Assembly (NCBI GenBank): GCA_021325135.1
Contig: JAJPHT010000014.1
Location: 42,111 to 106,110, forward strand
Direction: 5' to 3'
DNA: 64,000 bases
DNA from: Pseudomonadota bacterium
Lineage (GTDB): Archaea; Thermoplasmatota; SW-10-69-26; JACQPN01; JAJPHT01
Part shown: piece by piece, positions 1 to 7,679 of the stretch
Numbering within the stretch: the stretch's first letter is position 1
How the letters are laid out: each line of letters starts with the position of its first letter
Made by a program: the position numbers and the translations under genes
The notes under the pieces: model-generated
What the model was told of the DNA's origin: nothing
The model's database searches: none
What the model saw: only the letters and a program-made list of their open reading frames with translations

Positions 1-744
1 GATGCCGATGCGCGAGGGGTCCAGCGCCTTCATGGCGAGCTTGAAGCCGTCCCCCTCCGCGCCGATGCGCGCGCTCTCGGGAATCCAAGCGTCCTCCAGG
101 TGGAAGGTGGAGGTGACGCTGCCGCGGATGCCCATCTTGTGCTCCTTCGCGCCGAGGTTGAACCCCTTGGGGAAGGGCGCCGTGAGCAGGAAGCACGAGA
201 GCCCCTTGTTGCCGGCCTTGGGGTCGGTGCGCGCCATGAGGATGACGTGCCCCGCCTCGTGGCCGTTGGTGACCCAGATCTTGGTCCCGTTGAGCTTGTA
301 GCCGTCCCCCTCGCGGACGGCGGTGGTCTGGAGCCCTCCGGGGTCGCTGCCCGCGCTGGGCTCCGAGAGGGAGAAGCACCCGATGCGCTCGCCGCTGGCG
401 AGCTTGGGGAACGCGTCGGCCTTCTGCGCGTCCGAGCCCTTCTCCAGCAGCGGGTAGACCGCGACGCTGGTGTGGACGCCGTAGGTCACGGCCACGCTGG
501 CGTCCCAGTAGCCAAGCTCCTCCATGATGAGCGCGTGCGTGCGCACGGGGAGGTTCGTGCCGCCGTACTCCTCGGGGATGTTGGGCCCCAGGAGGCCGAG
601 GTCGGCCATCTTGCGCATCTCCTCGCGGGGGAAGATGCGCTTCTCGTCGCGCTCCTTCGCCTTGGGGCCAAGCTCGCGCTCGCCGAACTCGCGCACCGTC
701 TTGAGGATGAGGCGCTCGTCCTCGGAGAGGTCGAAGCTGGGCAT
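1..744 (-). CDS. Acyl-CoA dehydrogenase, C-terminal part beyond the window edge
   Basis: Flavoenzyme that introduces the alpha-beta double bond into an acyl-CoA and passes electrons to ETF; cytosolic. From the ATG at 744 about 248 residues run leftward to the edge without a stop: the helical N-terminal domain starting MPSFDLSEDERL, the EEYGGT segment, then FSLSEPSAGSD near residue 150 and WVTNGHEAG, which form the flavin/substrate region of the family. The catalytic glutamate would lie off the window. The start overlaps the BCCP stop by one base (TGATG), so the gene is translationally coupled as third in a biotin carboxylase-BCCP-dehydrogenase operon. That company suggests branched-chain or short-chain acyl-CoA breakdown (for example isovaleryl-CoA type); the exact substrate cannot be read from this fragment. 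Confidence 0.93.
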   Translation of the reverse strand, partial: MPSFDLSEDERLILKTVREFGERELGPKAKERDEKRIFPREEMRKMADLGLLGPNIPEEYGGTNLPVRTHALIMEELGYWDASVAVTYGVHTSVAVYPLLEKGSDAQKADAFPKLASGERIGCFSLSEPSAGSDPGGLQTTAVREGDGYKLNGTKIWVTNGHEAGHVILMARTDPKAGNKGLSCFLLTAPFPKGFNLGAKEHKMGIRGSVTSTFHLEDAWIPESARIGAEGDGFKLAMKALDPSRIGI

Positions 745-1208
745 CACTCGATCTCCACGAGCACGTCCTTGCCCTCGACGTTCTGCCCGGGCTTGACGTG
801 GACCTTCTTGACGACGCCCGCCGCGGGCGCGGGGATCTCGTTCTGCATCTTCATGGCCTCCAGGATGAGGAGCACCTGCCCCTGCTGGACCTCCTGGCCC
901 TCCTGCACGGCGACGTTCACGATCTTGCCGGGCATGGGGGGGCGGACCCTGGCGCCGCGCGCGCCGCCCTTCTCGCCGGCCGCGCCGGCGCGGAGGTCCG
1001 CGATGCGGAAGGCCACGTGCATGCCGTTGATCTCGGCCTTGCTCTCGCCGAGCTTCACCTGGAAGGGCTTGCCGCCCAGCGTGACGACGCCGCCTTCGCC
1101 CAGCTTGGCCTCGAAGGGGGTGCCGCCCACGTCGATCTTCACGACGTCGCCCTCGCGCTGGAGCACGCATTCGTACTCCTCGCCCTCGATCTCGATGAGG
1201 ACGCGCAC
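744..1208 (-). CDS. Biotin carboxyl carrier protein (BCCP) of an acyl-CoA carboxylase
   Basis: Carries the biotin that shuttles carboxyl groups from biotin carboxylase to a carboxyltransferase. 154 residues. The C-terminal 70 residues form a biotinyl domain with the biotinylation motif EAMKMQN (acceptor Lys at about 120), preceded by RPPMPGKIV. The first 75 residues form a separate beta-rich N-terminal region typical of archaeal and actinobacterial-type carriers, joined by a Gly/Ala-rich linker. The start is GTG at 1208, two bases after the accC stop, with a GGAGGG ribosome binding site about 9 bases upstream. No carboxyltransferase gene is in the window, so acetyl-, propionyl- or methylcrotonyl-CoA specificity is undecided. 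Confidence 0.95.
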   Translation of the reverse strand: MRVLIEIEGEEYECVLQREGDVVKIDVGGTPFEAKLGEGGVVTLGGKPFQVKLGESKAEINGMHVAFRIADLRAGAAGEKGGARGARVRPPMPGKIVNVAVQEGQEVQQGQVLLILEAMKMQNEIPAPAAGVVKKVHVKPGQNVEGKDVLVEIE

Positions 1209-1210
1209 GC

Positions 1211-2740
1211 TCAGACCCTCCTGTGGGGCATGGCCCAGGCGGGGGTCTGCGCCTCGGGGCCCGCAAGCGGCTTGGGCGCGGTCTGGCGGTGGTGGACGCC
1301 GCGGATGCCGCCGCCGGGGGCGCGCGTCAGCGCGGCCACGAGGGCGGCGGCGCGCTCGGCGCGGGCGCGGGCCGCGGCGCGCGCCTCCTCGTCCAGGGCC
1401 TCCATGAGCTTCTCGCGTCCGATGAAGCCCGTGTTGAGGTCGCCGGCCTGGAACGCCTTGTTGCGCAGCACCATGCGGTGGAAGGGGACGTTGGTCTTGA
1501 GGTCGCCCTCGATGACGAGCTCGTCGAGCGCGCGCTGCATGCGCTCGATGTCGTCGTGCCGCGTCTCGGCGGTGGTGATGAGCTTCATCACCATGCTATC
1601 ATACGTGGAGGGGATAGTGAAGCCCTCCTCGATGCCGTCGTCCACGCGCACGCCGGGGCCCGCGGGGCGGCGCAGCCGCTTCACCAGGCCGGGCGCGGGC
1701 GCGAACTGGTTGTACGCGTCCTCCGCGTTGATGCGAAGCTCCAGCGCGTGGCCGCGCAGCTTCACGTCGGACTGCTTGATGGTGAGCTTCTCGCCCGAGG
1801 CGACGCGCAGCTGCCACTTCACGAGGTCGACGCCCGTGACCAGCTCCGTCACCGGGTGCTCCACCTGGAGGCGCGTGTTCATCTCCATGAAGTAGAACTG
1901 GCCGTCCTTGTAGAGGAACTCCATGGTGCCGGCCGCGGAGTAGCCGACGCTCTTGGCCAGCGCGACGCAGCGCTCGCCGATCTCGTGGCGCTGCTCGGGC
2001 GTGATGGCGGGGGAGGGGCTCTCCTCCAGGAGCTTCTGGTTGCGGCGCTGGATGCTGCATTCGCGCTCGCCCAGGTAGACGACGTGCCCGTGCTCGTCGC
2101 CCAGAATCTGGAACTCGATGTGGCGCGGGTCGGTCACGAACTTCTCGATGAAGACCTCGTCCGAGCCGAAGGCGCTGGCGGCCTGCGCGCTGGCGTCGCG
2201 CACGGCCTTCTCCAGCTCCTCCATGGTGTGGACGACGCGCATGCCCATGCCGCCGCCGCCGTGGACGGCCTTCACGATGACGGGCAGGCCGATCTTCTCG
2301 ACGACCTTGCGCGCGTCGCCGGGGTGGACCGCGCCGTCGGACGCGGGGGCCACGGGCACGCCTGCCTTGATGGCGTTGCGCTTCGCGCTGACCTTGTCGC
2401 CCATGGCGTCCATGGCCTTCGAGTTGGGGCCGATGAACTTGACGCCGGCCTTCTCGCACATGCGCACGAAGTCGCTCTTCTCCGAGAGGAAGCCGTAGCC
2501 GGGGTGGATGCCGTCGGCTCCGGTGTCCTTGGCCGCCTTGAGGATCTTCTCCTTGACGAGGTAGCTCTGGAGCGAGGGCGCGGGGCCCAGGAGCACGGCC
2601 TCGTCGGCCATCTTCACGTGGGGCGCGCGGGCGTCGGCCTCGGAGTAGACGGCGACCGTGCCGATGCCCATCTCCTTGCAGGCCCGGAAGACGCGCACCG
2701 CGATCTCGCCGCGGTTCGCCACGAGGACCTTCTCGAACAT
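1211..2740 (-). CDS. accC: Biotin carboxylase subunit of acyl-CoA carboxylase
   Basis: ATP-dependent carboxylation of biotin on BCCP. 509 residues from the ATG at 2740, beginning MFEKVLVANRGEIAVRVFRA, the classic N-terminal signature. The ATP-grasp glycine-rich loop (VHGGGGMGM, near residue 165), ERECSIQRRNQKLLEE, and EMNTRLQVEHPVTE are all intact. The last ~38 residues (Pro/His/Arg-rich, after the usual C-terminal helix) are an unusual tail. The reading frame is open further upstream, but MFEK is the family start and a TTTATC box lies 27 bases before it. It is first in an operon with BCCP and an acyl-CoA dehydrogenase, and diverges from the gene at 2906. Confidence 0.96.
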   Translation of the reverse strand: MFEKVLVANRGEIAVRVFRACKEMGIGTVAVYSEADARAPHVKMADEAVLLGPAPSLQSYLVKEKILKAAKDTGADGIHPGYGFLSEKSDFVRMCEKAGVKFIGPNSKAMDAMGDKVSAKRNAIKAGVPVAPASDGAVHPGDARKVVEKIGLPVIVKAVHGGGGMGMRVVHTMEELEKAVRDASAQAASAFGSDEVFIEKFVTDPRHIEFQILGDEHGHVVYLGERECSIQRRNQKLLEESPSPAITPEQRHEIGERCVALAKSVGYSAAGTMEFLYKDGQFYFMEMNTRLQVEHPVTELVTGVDLVKWQLRVASGEKLTIKQSDVKLRGHALELRINAEDAYNQFAPAPGLVKRLRRPAGPGVRVDDGIEEGFTIPSTYDSMVMKLITTAETRHDDIERMQRALDELVIEGDLKTNVPFHRMVLRNKAFQAGDLNTGFIGREKLMEALDEEARAAARARAERAAALVAALTRAPGGGIRGVHHRQTAPKPLAGPEAQTPAWAMPHRRV

Positions 2741-2767
2741 GACGTCGCGCGGAACCTTGGGGTGGGG

Positions 2768-2773
2768 GATAAA
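2768..2773 (-). promoter_or_regulatory. TATA-like box for the accC operon
   Basis: TTTATC on the minus strand, ending 27 bases before the accC ATG. This is the spacing expected if the transcript starts at or next to the start codon (leaderless). The same arrangement recurs at 14031, 19234, 20516, 20649 and 36088. Confidence 0.6.
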
Positions 2774-2905
2774 CGTTGGGGGCTCCCGCGGAGGGGCGGA
2801 CGTGAGCCCAGGAGCGAGACGCAAGGCGAGTGGGCCCCGACGAACGGAGCCCCCGGCGATCCCCGAAACCCTCATCAACGGGGTCCCCTTCTGCGCCGCA
2901 TCCCC

Positions 2906-3274
2906 ATGGCCAAGTCCAAGCGCGAAGAGGCCGCAGAAGCCAAGGACGACGGCTACGAGTTCAAGCTCCCCGACTTCGACGAGAAAGCTTTCGTGCGTCG
3001 CGAGGTGCTGGGCGCCCGGGCGTCGTTCATCGCGCTGGGCATCGGCGCCGGGGGCGGGGCGCTGGCCGCGCTCCTCTGGTTCGTCCTGCCCCAATCCCTC
3101 TGGTACGTCGGCTGGCTGCCCATCCTCGCGGCGTCGCTGGGCCTGCGCAAGGTGCTCCAGGCCATGGGCTACCCGGAGGACCTGACCTCGCTGCGCGCCG
3201 CCTTCGGCTCCATGACCATGGTCTTCTTCACGGGCCTCGCGGTCTGGATCCTGGGCGTCAACCTCCCCCTCTGA
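2906..3274 (+). CDS. Small membrane protein, unknown function
   Basis: 122 residues. A charged N-terminal segment (~33 residues, Lys/Glu/Asp-rich) is followed by three hydrophobic stretches: about residues 38-62, 66-82 and 100-122, the last ending at the C-terminus. No known motif recognised. It starts at an ATG 165 bases from the divergent accC start and is followed after a few bases by another membrane protein with zinc ribbons (3282), so the two probably form an operon. The role is unknown. Confidence 0.75.
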   Translation: MAKSKREEAAEAKDDGYEFKLPDFDEKAFVRREVLGARASFIALGIGAGGGALAALLWFVLPQSLWYVGWLPILAASLGLRKVLQAMGYPEDLTSLRAAFGSMTMVFFTGLAVWILGVNLPL

Positions 3275-3281
3275 GGTGCGC

Positions 3282-3776
3282 ATGGACGAGACGCGGCGCC
3301 GGACGCTCTCCCTGGCCATCCTGGCCGCGGCCGCGCTCCTCCTCGTCGCGGGCGTCGCGGTCTACCTCGTGCGCGGCGCGGAGGCCCGCTCGGCCTACCT
3401 GGCCCTCGTCGTGGTGCTGCTCCTCCTGGGCCTCGCGCAGGCGTACCTCCTCTTCGCGAAGCGCGTCGCGCAGGCCATGGCGCCCAAGGAGGAGTACCTC
3501 CTGGCCGACGAGTCGCCGGTCCTGGAGGAGGACGTCTACGACGTGAAGTGCGGAAGCTGCGGCACCGAGTTCCGCGTCCCCGACACGCTCCAGCGCCCCC
3601 TCCTCGCCCACTGCCCGGTCTGCGGCGCCGAGGGGATCGTCCCCCTGCGGAGGCCCGCCAAGGAGGTCCGCCTCCGCTGCCCCCGCTGCCAGAGGGTGAA
3701 CGCGGTCGCGGACGACGGCTCCCGGCCCCTCCGGGCGCGGTGCGCTGGCTGCTCTGCCATGCTGGCCGTGCGCTGA
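3282..3776 (+). CDS. Membrane-anchored double zinc-ribbon protein
   Basis: 164 residues: two N-terminal transmembrane helices (about residues 8-28 and 36-58) and a cytosolic C-terminal half with two treble CxxC pairs. The first pairs CGSCG with CPVCG; the second pairs CPRCQ with CAGCS. This is the pattern of tandem zinc ribbons. ATG at 3282 is preferred over GTG at 3276 because GAGGTG sits just upstream as a ribosome binding site overlapping the stop of the previous gene's neighbourhood. Function unknown; zinc ribbons usually bind nucleic acid or protein. Confidence 0.8.
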   Translation: MDETRRRTLSLAILAAAALLLVAGVAVYLVRGAEARSAYLALVVVLLLLGLAQAYLLFAKRVAQAMAPKEEYLLADESPVLEEDVYDVKCGSCGTEFRVPDTLQRPLLAHCPVCGAEGIVPLRRPAKEVRLRCPRCQRVNAVADDGSRPLRARCAGCSAMLAVR

Positions 3777-3850
3777 AGCCACCCATCAACGCCAGGATCA
3801 ACGGGTGATCCACAAATTCGCGCTGTTGTCCTGCGGGGCTGTGGCAAATC

Positions 3851-3856
3851 CTTATC
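3851..3856 (+). promoter_or_regulatory. TATA-like box for the winged-helix gene at 3894
   Basis: CTTATC within AAATCCTTATCC, 37 bases before the ATG. This predicts a short leader of about 12 bases rather than a leaderless message. The box before 5205 has nearly the same sequence (AATCCTTATG) and spacing (38). Confidence 0.5.
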
Positions 3857-3893
3857 CTCGCACGTTCGTTGGAGCGTTCTAGAGCGGAACTCT

Positions 3894-4181
3894 ATGCTGG
3901 GAGGGAAGCGGAGCGACGTGGCCATCACGCTGGACATCCTGCGCCTCGTCCGGAAGGGCGAGAAGAAGACGCGGATCATGTACGGCGCGAACCTCTCCTA
4001 CGAGATGCTGACCCGCTACCTGGACTTCCTCACGGAGCGCGCCTTCATCCAGGCCGACGCGGCCACCGGCGCCTTCCGCGTCACCGACCGCGGGGCCTCC
4101 CTCATGGCCGACCTGGAGCGCGTCCACCGCCACTTCGAGCCCGCCGAGCGCGGGGACGCCGTCCTCAACGTCCGCATGTAG
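3894..4181 (+). CDS. Winged-helix DNA-binding protein (HTH_45-like)
   Basis: 95 residues, about the full length of a single archaeal winged helix. It shows ITLDILRLVRKGEKKTRIMY, then NLSYEMLTRYLDFLTERAFI (recognition helix region), then a wing-like FRVTDRGASL, followed by a C-terminal helix. The layout matches the small archaeal HTH_45 regulators. It sits 35 bases upstream of the CPBP protease gene at 4217 on the same strand and may regulate it or the adjacent surface protein. Target unknown. Confidence 0.85.
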   Translation: MLGGKRSDVAITLDILRLVRKGEKKTRIMYGANLSYEMLTRYLDFLTERAFIQADAATGAFRVTDRGASLMADLERVHRHFEPAERGDAVLNVRM

Positions 4182-4216
4182 GCCTGGCGAACGCGCGTAC
4201 AACGCCTGAGATAAGC

Positions 4217-5143
4217 ATGCCCACCCAGACCGGCGACGGGAATCGCGTGGGCGCCTCGACCCAGTTCCACGTCGTCGACAGCAAGGACCACAGGCCGCTC
4301 TCCCCCATGGCCGTCCTGGGCCGCGGCACCGCCCCCACGCTGGAGGGGCGCCTGGCGCGCACGCCCTTCGCCCGCACCTGGCCCACCATGGCGGCCCTCT
4401 TCGCGGTCATCCTCGTGGGCGAGGTCTCGCAGGTCATCCCCTTCCTGGGCGCGCGCTGGGCCGTCGTGTTCCACGGCCTCGCCCTCGTCCTCCTGGGCAC
4501 GCACGCCCCCCTGGTGCGGCGCCTCAACGCGCCCCTCGCGCGCCTCGAGGTGGCCATGCTCCCGGTGCCCCTCATCCGCATCGTCTCCCTCACGAGCCCG
4601 CTGGCCACCTTCTCGTACATCCAGTGGTTCTCCATCCTCGCGGTGATCCTGTACGCAGGCATCGTCGCCTCCATCCGCCTGCTGAAGCCCCAGATGGCCA
4701 GCATCGGCCTCCGGCTCCCCGAGAAGAAGCACATCCCCATCGAGGTGGGCATCGCCCTCTTCGGCTTCGTCCTGGGCTACACCGAGTGGCACATCCTCAA
4801 GCCCGGCTCCCTGGTGCCCAGCCTCAGCCTGCGCAGCCTCGCCGCGCCCATCGTCATCCTCTTCGTCTCCACCGGGCTCCTGGAGGAGCTTCTCTTCCGC
4901 GGCCTCCTCCAGCGCTACGCCGGCCAGGCCGTGGGCGCCCTCCCGGGCATCCTCTTCGTGAGCCTCCTCTTCGCCGTCCTCCACACGGGCTGGGAGAGCT
5001 GGCTGGACGTCCTCTTCGTGGGCTCCGTCGGCCTGGGGTACAGCCTCATCGTCCGCAAGACGGGAAGCCTCCTGGGTGTCTCCATCAGCCACGGCATCAC
5101 CAACGCCATGCTGTTCCTCATCATGCCGACCCTGCGGTTCTGA
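4217..5143 (+). CDS. CPBP-family intramembrane metalloprotease
   Basis: 308 residues with about eight hydrophobic segments. The C-terminal third carries the CPBP (Rce1/abortive-infection) motifs in order: EELLFRG near residue 222, FAVLHT near 255 and SISHGITNAM near 292. These supply the Glu and His residues of the active site. Family members cleave membrane-associated peptides or CaaX-like tails. The ~60-residue N-terminal extension is soluble. The next gene is an exported protein, so a processing or protection role at the envelope is possible, but this is inference. Confidence 0.88.
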   Translation: MPTQTGDGNRVGASTQFHVVDSKDHRPLSPMAVLGRGTAPTLEGRLARTPFARTWPTMAALFAVILVGEVSQVIPFLGARWAVVFHGLALVLLGTHAPLVRRLNAPLARLEVAMLPVPLIRIVSLTSPLATFSYIQWFSILAVILYAGIVASIRLLKPQMASIGLRLPEKKHIPIEVGIALFGFVLGYTEWHILKPGSLVPSLSLRSLAAPIVILFVSTGLLEELLFRGLLQRYAGQAVGALPGILFVSLLFAVLHTGWESWLDVLFVGSVGLGYSLIVRKTGSLLGVSISHGITNAMLFLIMPTLRF

Positions 5144-5160
5144 AGCAGTCCTCCAGAATC

Positions 5161-5166
5161 CTTATG
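5161..5166 (+). promoter_or_regulatory. TATA-like box for the surface protein at 5205
   Basis: CTTATG within AATCCTTATGATGG, 38 bases before the ATG, followed by GAGGCT as a ribosome binding site 5 bases before the start. Belongs to the longer-spacing class seen before exported proteins. Confidence 0.5.
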
Positions 5167-5204
5167 ATGGCTGAGTGGGTCGTCGCGCCAGTAGAGGCTG
5201 GAGC

Positions 5205-6530
5205 ATGGCCCCTGTCACCCCCAAGAAGATGACCCTCGCTGCGACGGGCACGGCCCTCCTGGCGTTCCTGCTGATCGTCCCGACCGTCCTCGTCGCCTCG
5301 GGCGCGCTCGGCCAGAACAACCCCCTCTGCGCGGCGACGGGCTACTGCGCCACGGTCCCCTCCTCCACCGGGAGCACGGGCGCCATCACCGCCGGTGGCG
5401 GCGTCGGCAACCTCGCCGCCGGCCAGTCGGCCACCATCGTCATCGGCCAGCCCACCTCCGCGCCCCTGGAAACCGCGTCGGTCATCCCCGACTCGGTCAT
5501 CAACAACCTCATCTCCAGCCCGGCCACGCTCACCGCGACGCTCAACGACCCCGCCCAGCTCCAGCAGCTCGCGACCGCGCCCGCCGCGCTCCAGACCCTC
5601 CTGGCCAACGCGGACGCCCGCCAGGCCATCCTCTCCAATGCCGACGCCCTCAACGCCATCCTCGGCTCCGGCCTGGGCGCCAGCGCGGCCCTCCAGAACG
5701 ACGCGGTCCGCAGCGCCGTCGTGAGCCAGCTGGGCTCCAACGCGCAGCTCACCGCCACCGTCGCCTCCAACCCCGCGGCCCTCACCTCCCTGCTCCAGGA
5801 CAGCGGCGCCGCCAGCACCCTCATCAACCAGGTGACGACCAACTCCGCCGTCCTCGACGCGCTCTCCCACAACACCGCGGCCGTGGGCGCCCTGCTCCAG
5901 AACGACGCCGCGCGCCAGGCCATCACCTCCAACGCGCAGGTCCTCAACACGATCCTCCAGAACGTCCTCAACGACCAGCACGTCAGCGCGGTGGACATCA
6001 CCGCGGGCCAGGCCGGCTCCAACGTGCAGGTCAACGTCAAGGAGTACCTGCCCAACGACCCCACCCAGAGCGCGGTCAACTCCCCCGAGGGCAGCAGCCT
6101 CGCCCACATCACGCTCCAGGTCGCGACCCCCGACGCGGGCGGCGCCACCAGCTTCGCCGCCATGAAGGTGCTGGACATCAGCACGAGCCTCGGCGCGGGC
6201 GGCGTCTCCGCGGCCACGGTGACCTTCAAGGTGACCCAGGCCGAGCTCCTCGCCATGGGCAAGAGCACGGCCGACATCCGCCTGCTCCACCAGGTCAACG
6301 GCCAGTGGGTCCCCCTGCCCACGACGCTGGTCAGCGGCCCCGACGCCTCGGGCACGTACACCTTCAGCGCCCAGACGCCCAGCTTCTCCTACTTCGCCAT
6401 CGCGGCCGCCCAGCCCGTGCAGAGCACGAGCGCGGGCTTCGCCGGCCTCGGCGTCGCGCTGCTGATCCTCGGCGTCCTCGCCGTGATCGCCATCGTGGCC
6501 GTGCTCGTGATGAAGAAGAAGCAGGCGTAA
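5205..6530 (+). CDS. Repetitive surface protein with PGF-pre-PGF-like domain and C-terminal anchor
   Basis: 441 residues. The N-terminal hydrophobic signal/anchor lies at residues 10-34. Residues ~95-265 are a degenerate tandem helical repeat of roughly 11-13 residues rich in Asn, Ala, Leu and Gln (for example NADARQAILSNADALNAIL). Residues ~270-410 resemble the archaeal PGF-pre-PGF domain: a predicted beta region ending WVPLPTTLVSG...TPSFSYFAIAA. The tail is a single transmembrane helix closed by MKKKQA. No PGF motif is present, so anchoring is probably by the helix itself. The start is the ATG behind a GAGGCT motif. Likely displayed on the cell surface; binding partner unknown. Confidence 0.82.
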   Translation: MAPVTPKKMTLAATGTALLAFLLIVPTVLVASGALGQNNPLCAATGYCATVPSSTGSTGAITAGGGVGNLAAGQSATIVIGQPTSAPLETASVIPDSVINNLISSPATLTATLNDPAQLQQLATAPAALQTLLANADARQAILSNADALNAILGSGLGASAALQNDAVRSAVVSQLGSNAQLTATVASNPAALTSLLQDSGAASTLINQVTTNSAVLDALSHNTAAVGALLQNDAARQAITSNAQVLNTILQNVLNDQHVSAVDITAGQAGSNVQVNVKEYLPNDPTQSAVNSPEGSSLAHITLQVATPDAGGATSFAAMKVLDISTSLGAGGVSAATVTFKVTQAELLAMGKSTADIRLLHQVNGQWVPLPTTLVSGPDASGTYTFSAQTPSFSYFAIAAAQPVQSTSAGFAGLGVALLILGVLAVIAIVAVLVMKKKQA

Positions 6531-6654
6531 GCCGAACGCTTCCCGGGCGCGGTCGCCGCGCCCGCTCTTCTCCTTCTCCCAGGCTCCTTTTCTGCAACCC
6601 CTTTTGGATCCCCAGCGGGAGCCATGTCGCGTGGGGCTGGAGAGGCAGCGGGGA

Positions 6655-6730
6655 GGCGGCCCGGGTCACGTGACCGGTCACGTGACGCAACGCCGCGAGT
6701 CACGTGACCGGTCACGTGACCCGGGCCGCC
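6655..6730. repeat. Nested palindrome: 32-base perfect inverted repeat
   Basis: Arms 6655-6686 and 6699-6730 are exact reverse complements separated by 12 bases. Each arm itself contains a 22-base palindrome made of GTCACGTGAC, CG, GTCACGTGAC. The unit GTCACGTGAC therefore occurs four times, each a perfect 10-base palindrome. It lies between the surface protein stop (6530) and the winged-helix gene (6783). It may be an operator, a recombination site or a bidirectional transcription stop. Confidence 0.9.
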
Positions 6731-6734
6731 CGTT

Positions 6735-6752
6735 GGGTGATTCCCGGAGAAG
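6735..6752 (+). promoter_or_regulatory. Upstream element shared with 28427-28444
   Basis: GGGTGATTCCCGGAGAAG is identical over 18 bases at 6735 and 28427 and is followed in both by a GC dinucleotide and a pyrimidine-rich TCnTCCTC. It lies 30 bases before the GTG of the winged-helix gene, and 31 bases before the GTG start at 28476. Probably a common promoter/operator element. Confidence 0.5.
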
Positions 6753-6782
6753 AGCCAAGTCTTCCTCAACCCTCCATGGCGC

Positions 6783-7163
6783 GTGGACCCGATCCCCGCC
6801 GAAGTCGAGCTTGCCTTCCTTCGCTCCGGCCACCGGAAGCGCAGCGTGATGATGCTCAGTTCGCTGGGCGAGGCGTCCCCCGGCCAGCTGGCCCGCTCGC
6901 TCGGCCTGCCTTGCACTCGCCAGAGGTGGATCATGGAGGGCGACGGGCGCTACTACAGCAAGGACCTCGCTCCGGTCCAGCTTGGCCTCGCGACGCTCAT
7001 CGAGGCTCCGCGGCGGCGGAAGTACGTCATCACGCCCTTGGGGCGCAAGATGGCGCGCCGGTTCACGGCGCGAGAGGCGCGGAGGGCCCGCCGGGCGGCC
7101 GCGATCAAGCGATCCGATGAGGCGCACCGGAACGGCGAGCCGACGCCCGTGGAAGAGGGGTGA
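6783..7163 (+). CDS. Winged-helix protein, possible transcription regulator
   Basis: 126 residues from GTG at 6783. Residues 5-90 fit a winged helix: PAEVELAFLRSGHRKRSVMM, then SPGQLARSLGLPCTRQRW as helix-turn-helix, then YVITPLGRKMARRF at the wing and last helix. The C-terminal 35 residues are strongly basic (ARREARRARRAAA-like), suited to DNA contact. It stands alone between the nested palindrome and a right-hand inverted repeat, so the palindrome may be its own operator. Family assignment beyond winged helix is not possible from sequence alone. Confidence 0.72.
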   Translation: MDPIPAEVELAFLRSGHRKRSVMMLSSLGEASPGQLARSLGLPCTRQRWIMEGDGRYYSKDLAPVQLGLATLIEAPRRRKYVITPLGRKMARRFTAREARRARRAAAIKRSDEAHRNGEPTPVEEG

Positions 7164-7321
7164 GCGGGCTTGCGCCAGGGTCGCGCGACCCCGTCCTGTT
7201 TCCTGCGCACCTTGGCCCCGACCAAGAAGCTGGGATCGCGACGGCGGCTCCCTGGCGCAGCGCCCCCGCTGGGGCTCCAGAAAAGGCTGCAGAAAAGGGG
7301 TTCTTGTTCTTGGCGCCGGTC

Positions 7322-7612
7322 TCAGAGGACCGAGGCGACCTTCGTGATGACGATCATCGCGAAGATGAACATGAGGGGGATGATGGCGACGTTGAGGTTG
7401 GCCGCGTAGAAGCGGGCCGCCTTGGCCTTCCAGGTGTGCTGGACGCGGTCCTCGGCGGCGTAGGCCAGGAGGAGCTCCTTGGCGACGAGGAGGCCGATGA
7501 GGAGGAGCGTCGCGAAGACGCCCAGGGCAACGGCCTGCTGCACGGTGATGGCGGCGACGACCGCCGTGGTCGTGGTCGCCGTCGTGGCCGCAGCGGTGGT
7601 CGTGGTCATCAT
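7322..7612 (-). CDS. Small membrane protein with Thr/Ala-rich N-terminus
   Basis: 96 residues. The first ~16 residues are almost only Thr and Ala. A hydrophobic helix then spans about residues 22-45 (ALGVFATLLLIGLLVAKELL), followed by a charged loop and a second helix at about 73-92. Two ATGs are in tandem (7612 and 7609). A CTTATC box lies 37 bases upstream at 7650. The neighbouring minus-strand gene at 7680 is an exported protein, but with its own promoter. Function unknown. Confidence 0.7.
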   Translation of the reverse strand: MMTTTTAAATTATTTTAVVAAITVQQAVALGVFATLLLIGLLVAKELLLAYAAEDRVQHTWKAKAARFYAANLNVAIIPLMFIFAMIVITKVASVL

Positions 7613-7649
7613 GGGGTTCGGGCCTCGGGGGTGGGTATCCTATACGTGC

Positions 7650-7655
7650 GATAAG
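7650..7655 (-). promoter_or_regulatory. TATA-like box for the membrane protein at 7612
   Basis: CTTATC on the minus strand ending 37 bases before the ATG. It belongs to the longer-spacing class shared with other membrane or exported genes (5161, 8401, 30951, 32465). Confidence 0.45.
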
Positions 7656-7679
7656 CTTTGTGGAGGACAGGACCAGCGC

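Larger units (their letters stand above)
6586..7298. repeat. 34-base imperfect inverted repeats bounding a 713-base segment
   Basis: The left arm is 6586-6619 and the right arm 7265-7298. Read as reverse complements they match at 29 of 34 positions, both containing CCCGCTGGGG and CTGCAGAAAAGG or a close variant. Between them lie the nested palindrome (6655-6730), a shared upstream element (6735-6752) and the winged-helix gene at 6783. No transposase is present. It could be a MITE-like remnant, or two related terminator-like hairpin halves. Confidence 0.5.

Noticed and set aside
1223..2900. Plus-strand open frame across the accC gene
   Set aside because: The minus strand carries an unmistakable biotin carboxylase; only the last part of this frame (from 2906) is a separate real gene.
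6586..7298. Complete insertion sequence
   Set aside because: No transposase or DDE/HUH motif lies between the inverted repeats; the only gene is a winged-helix protein.
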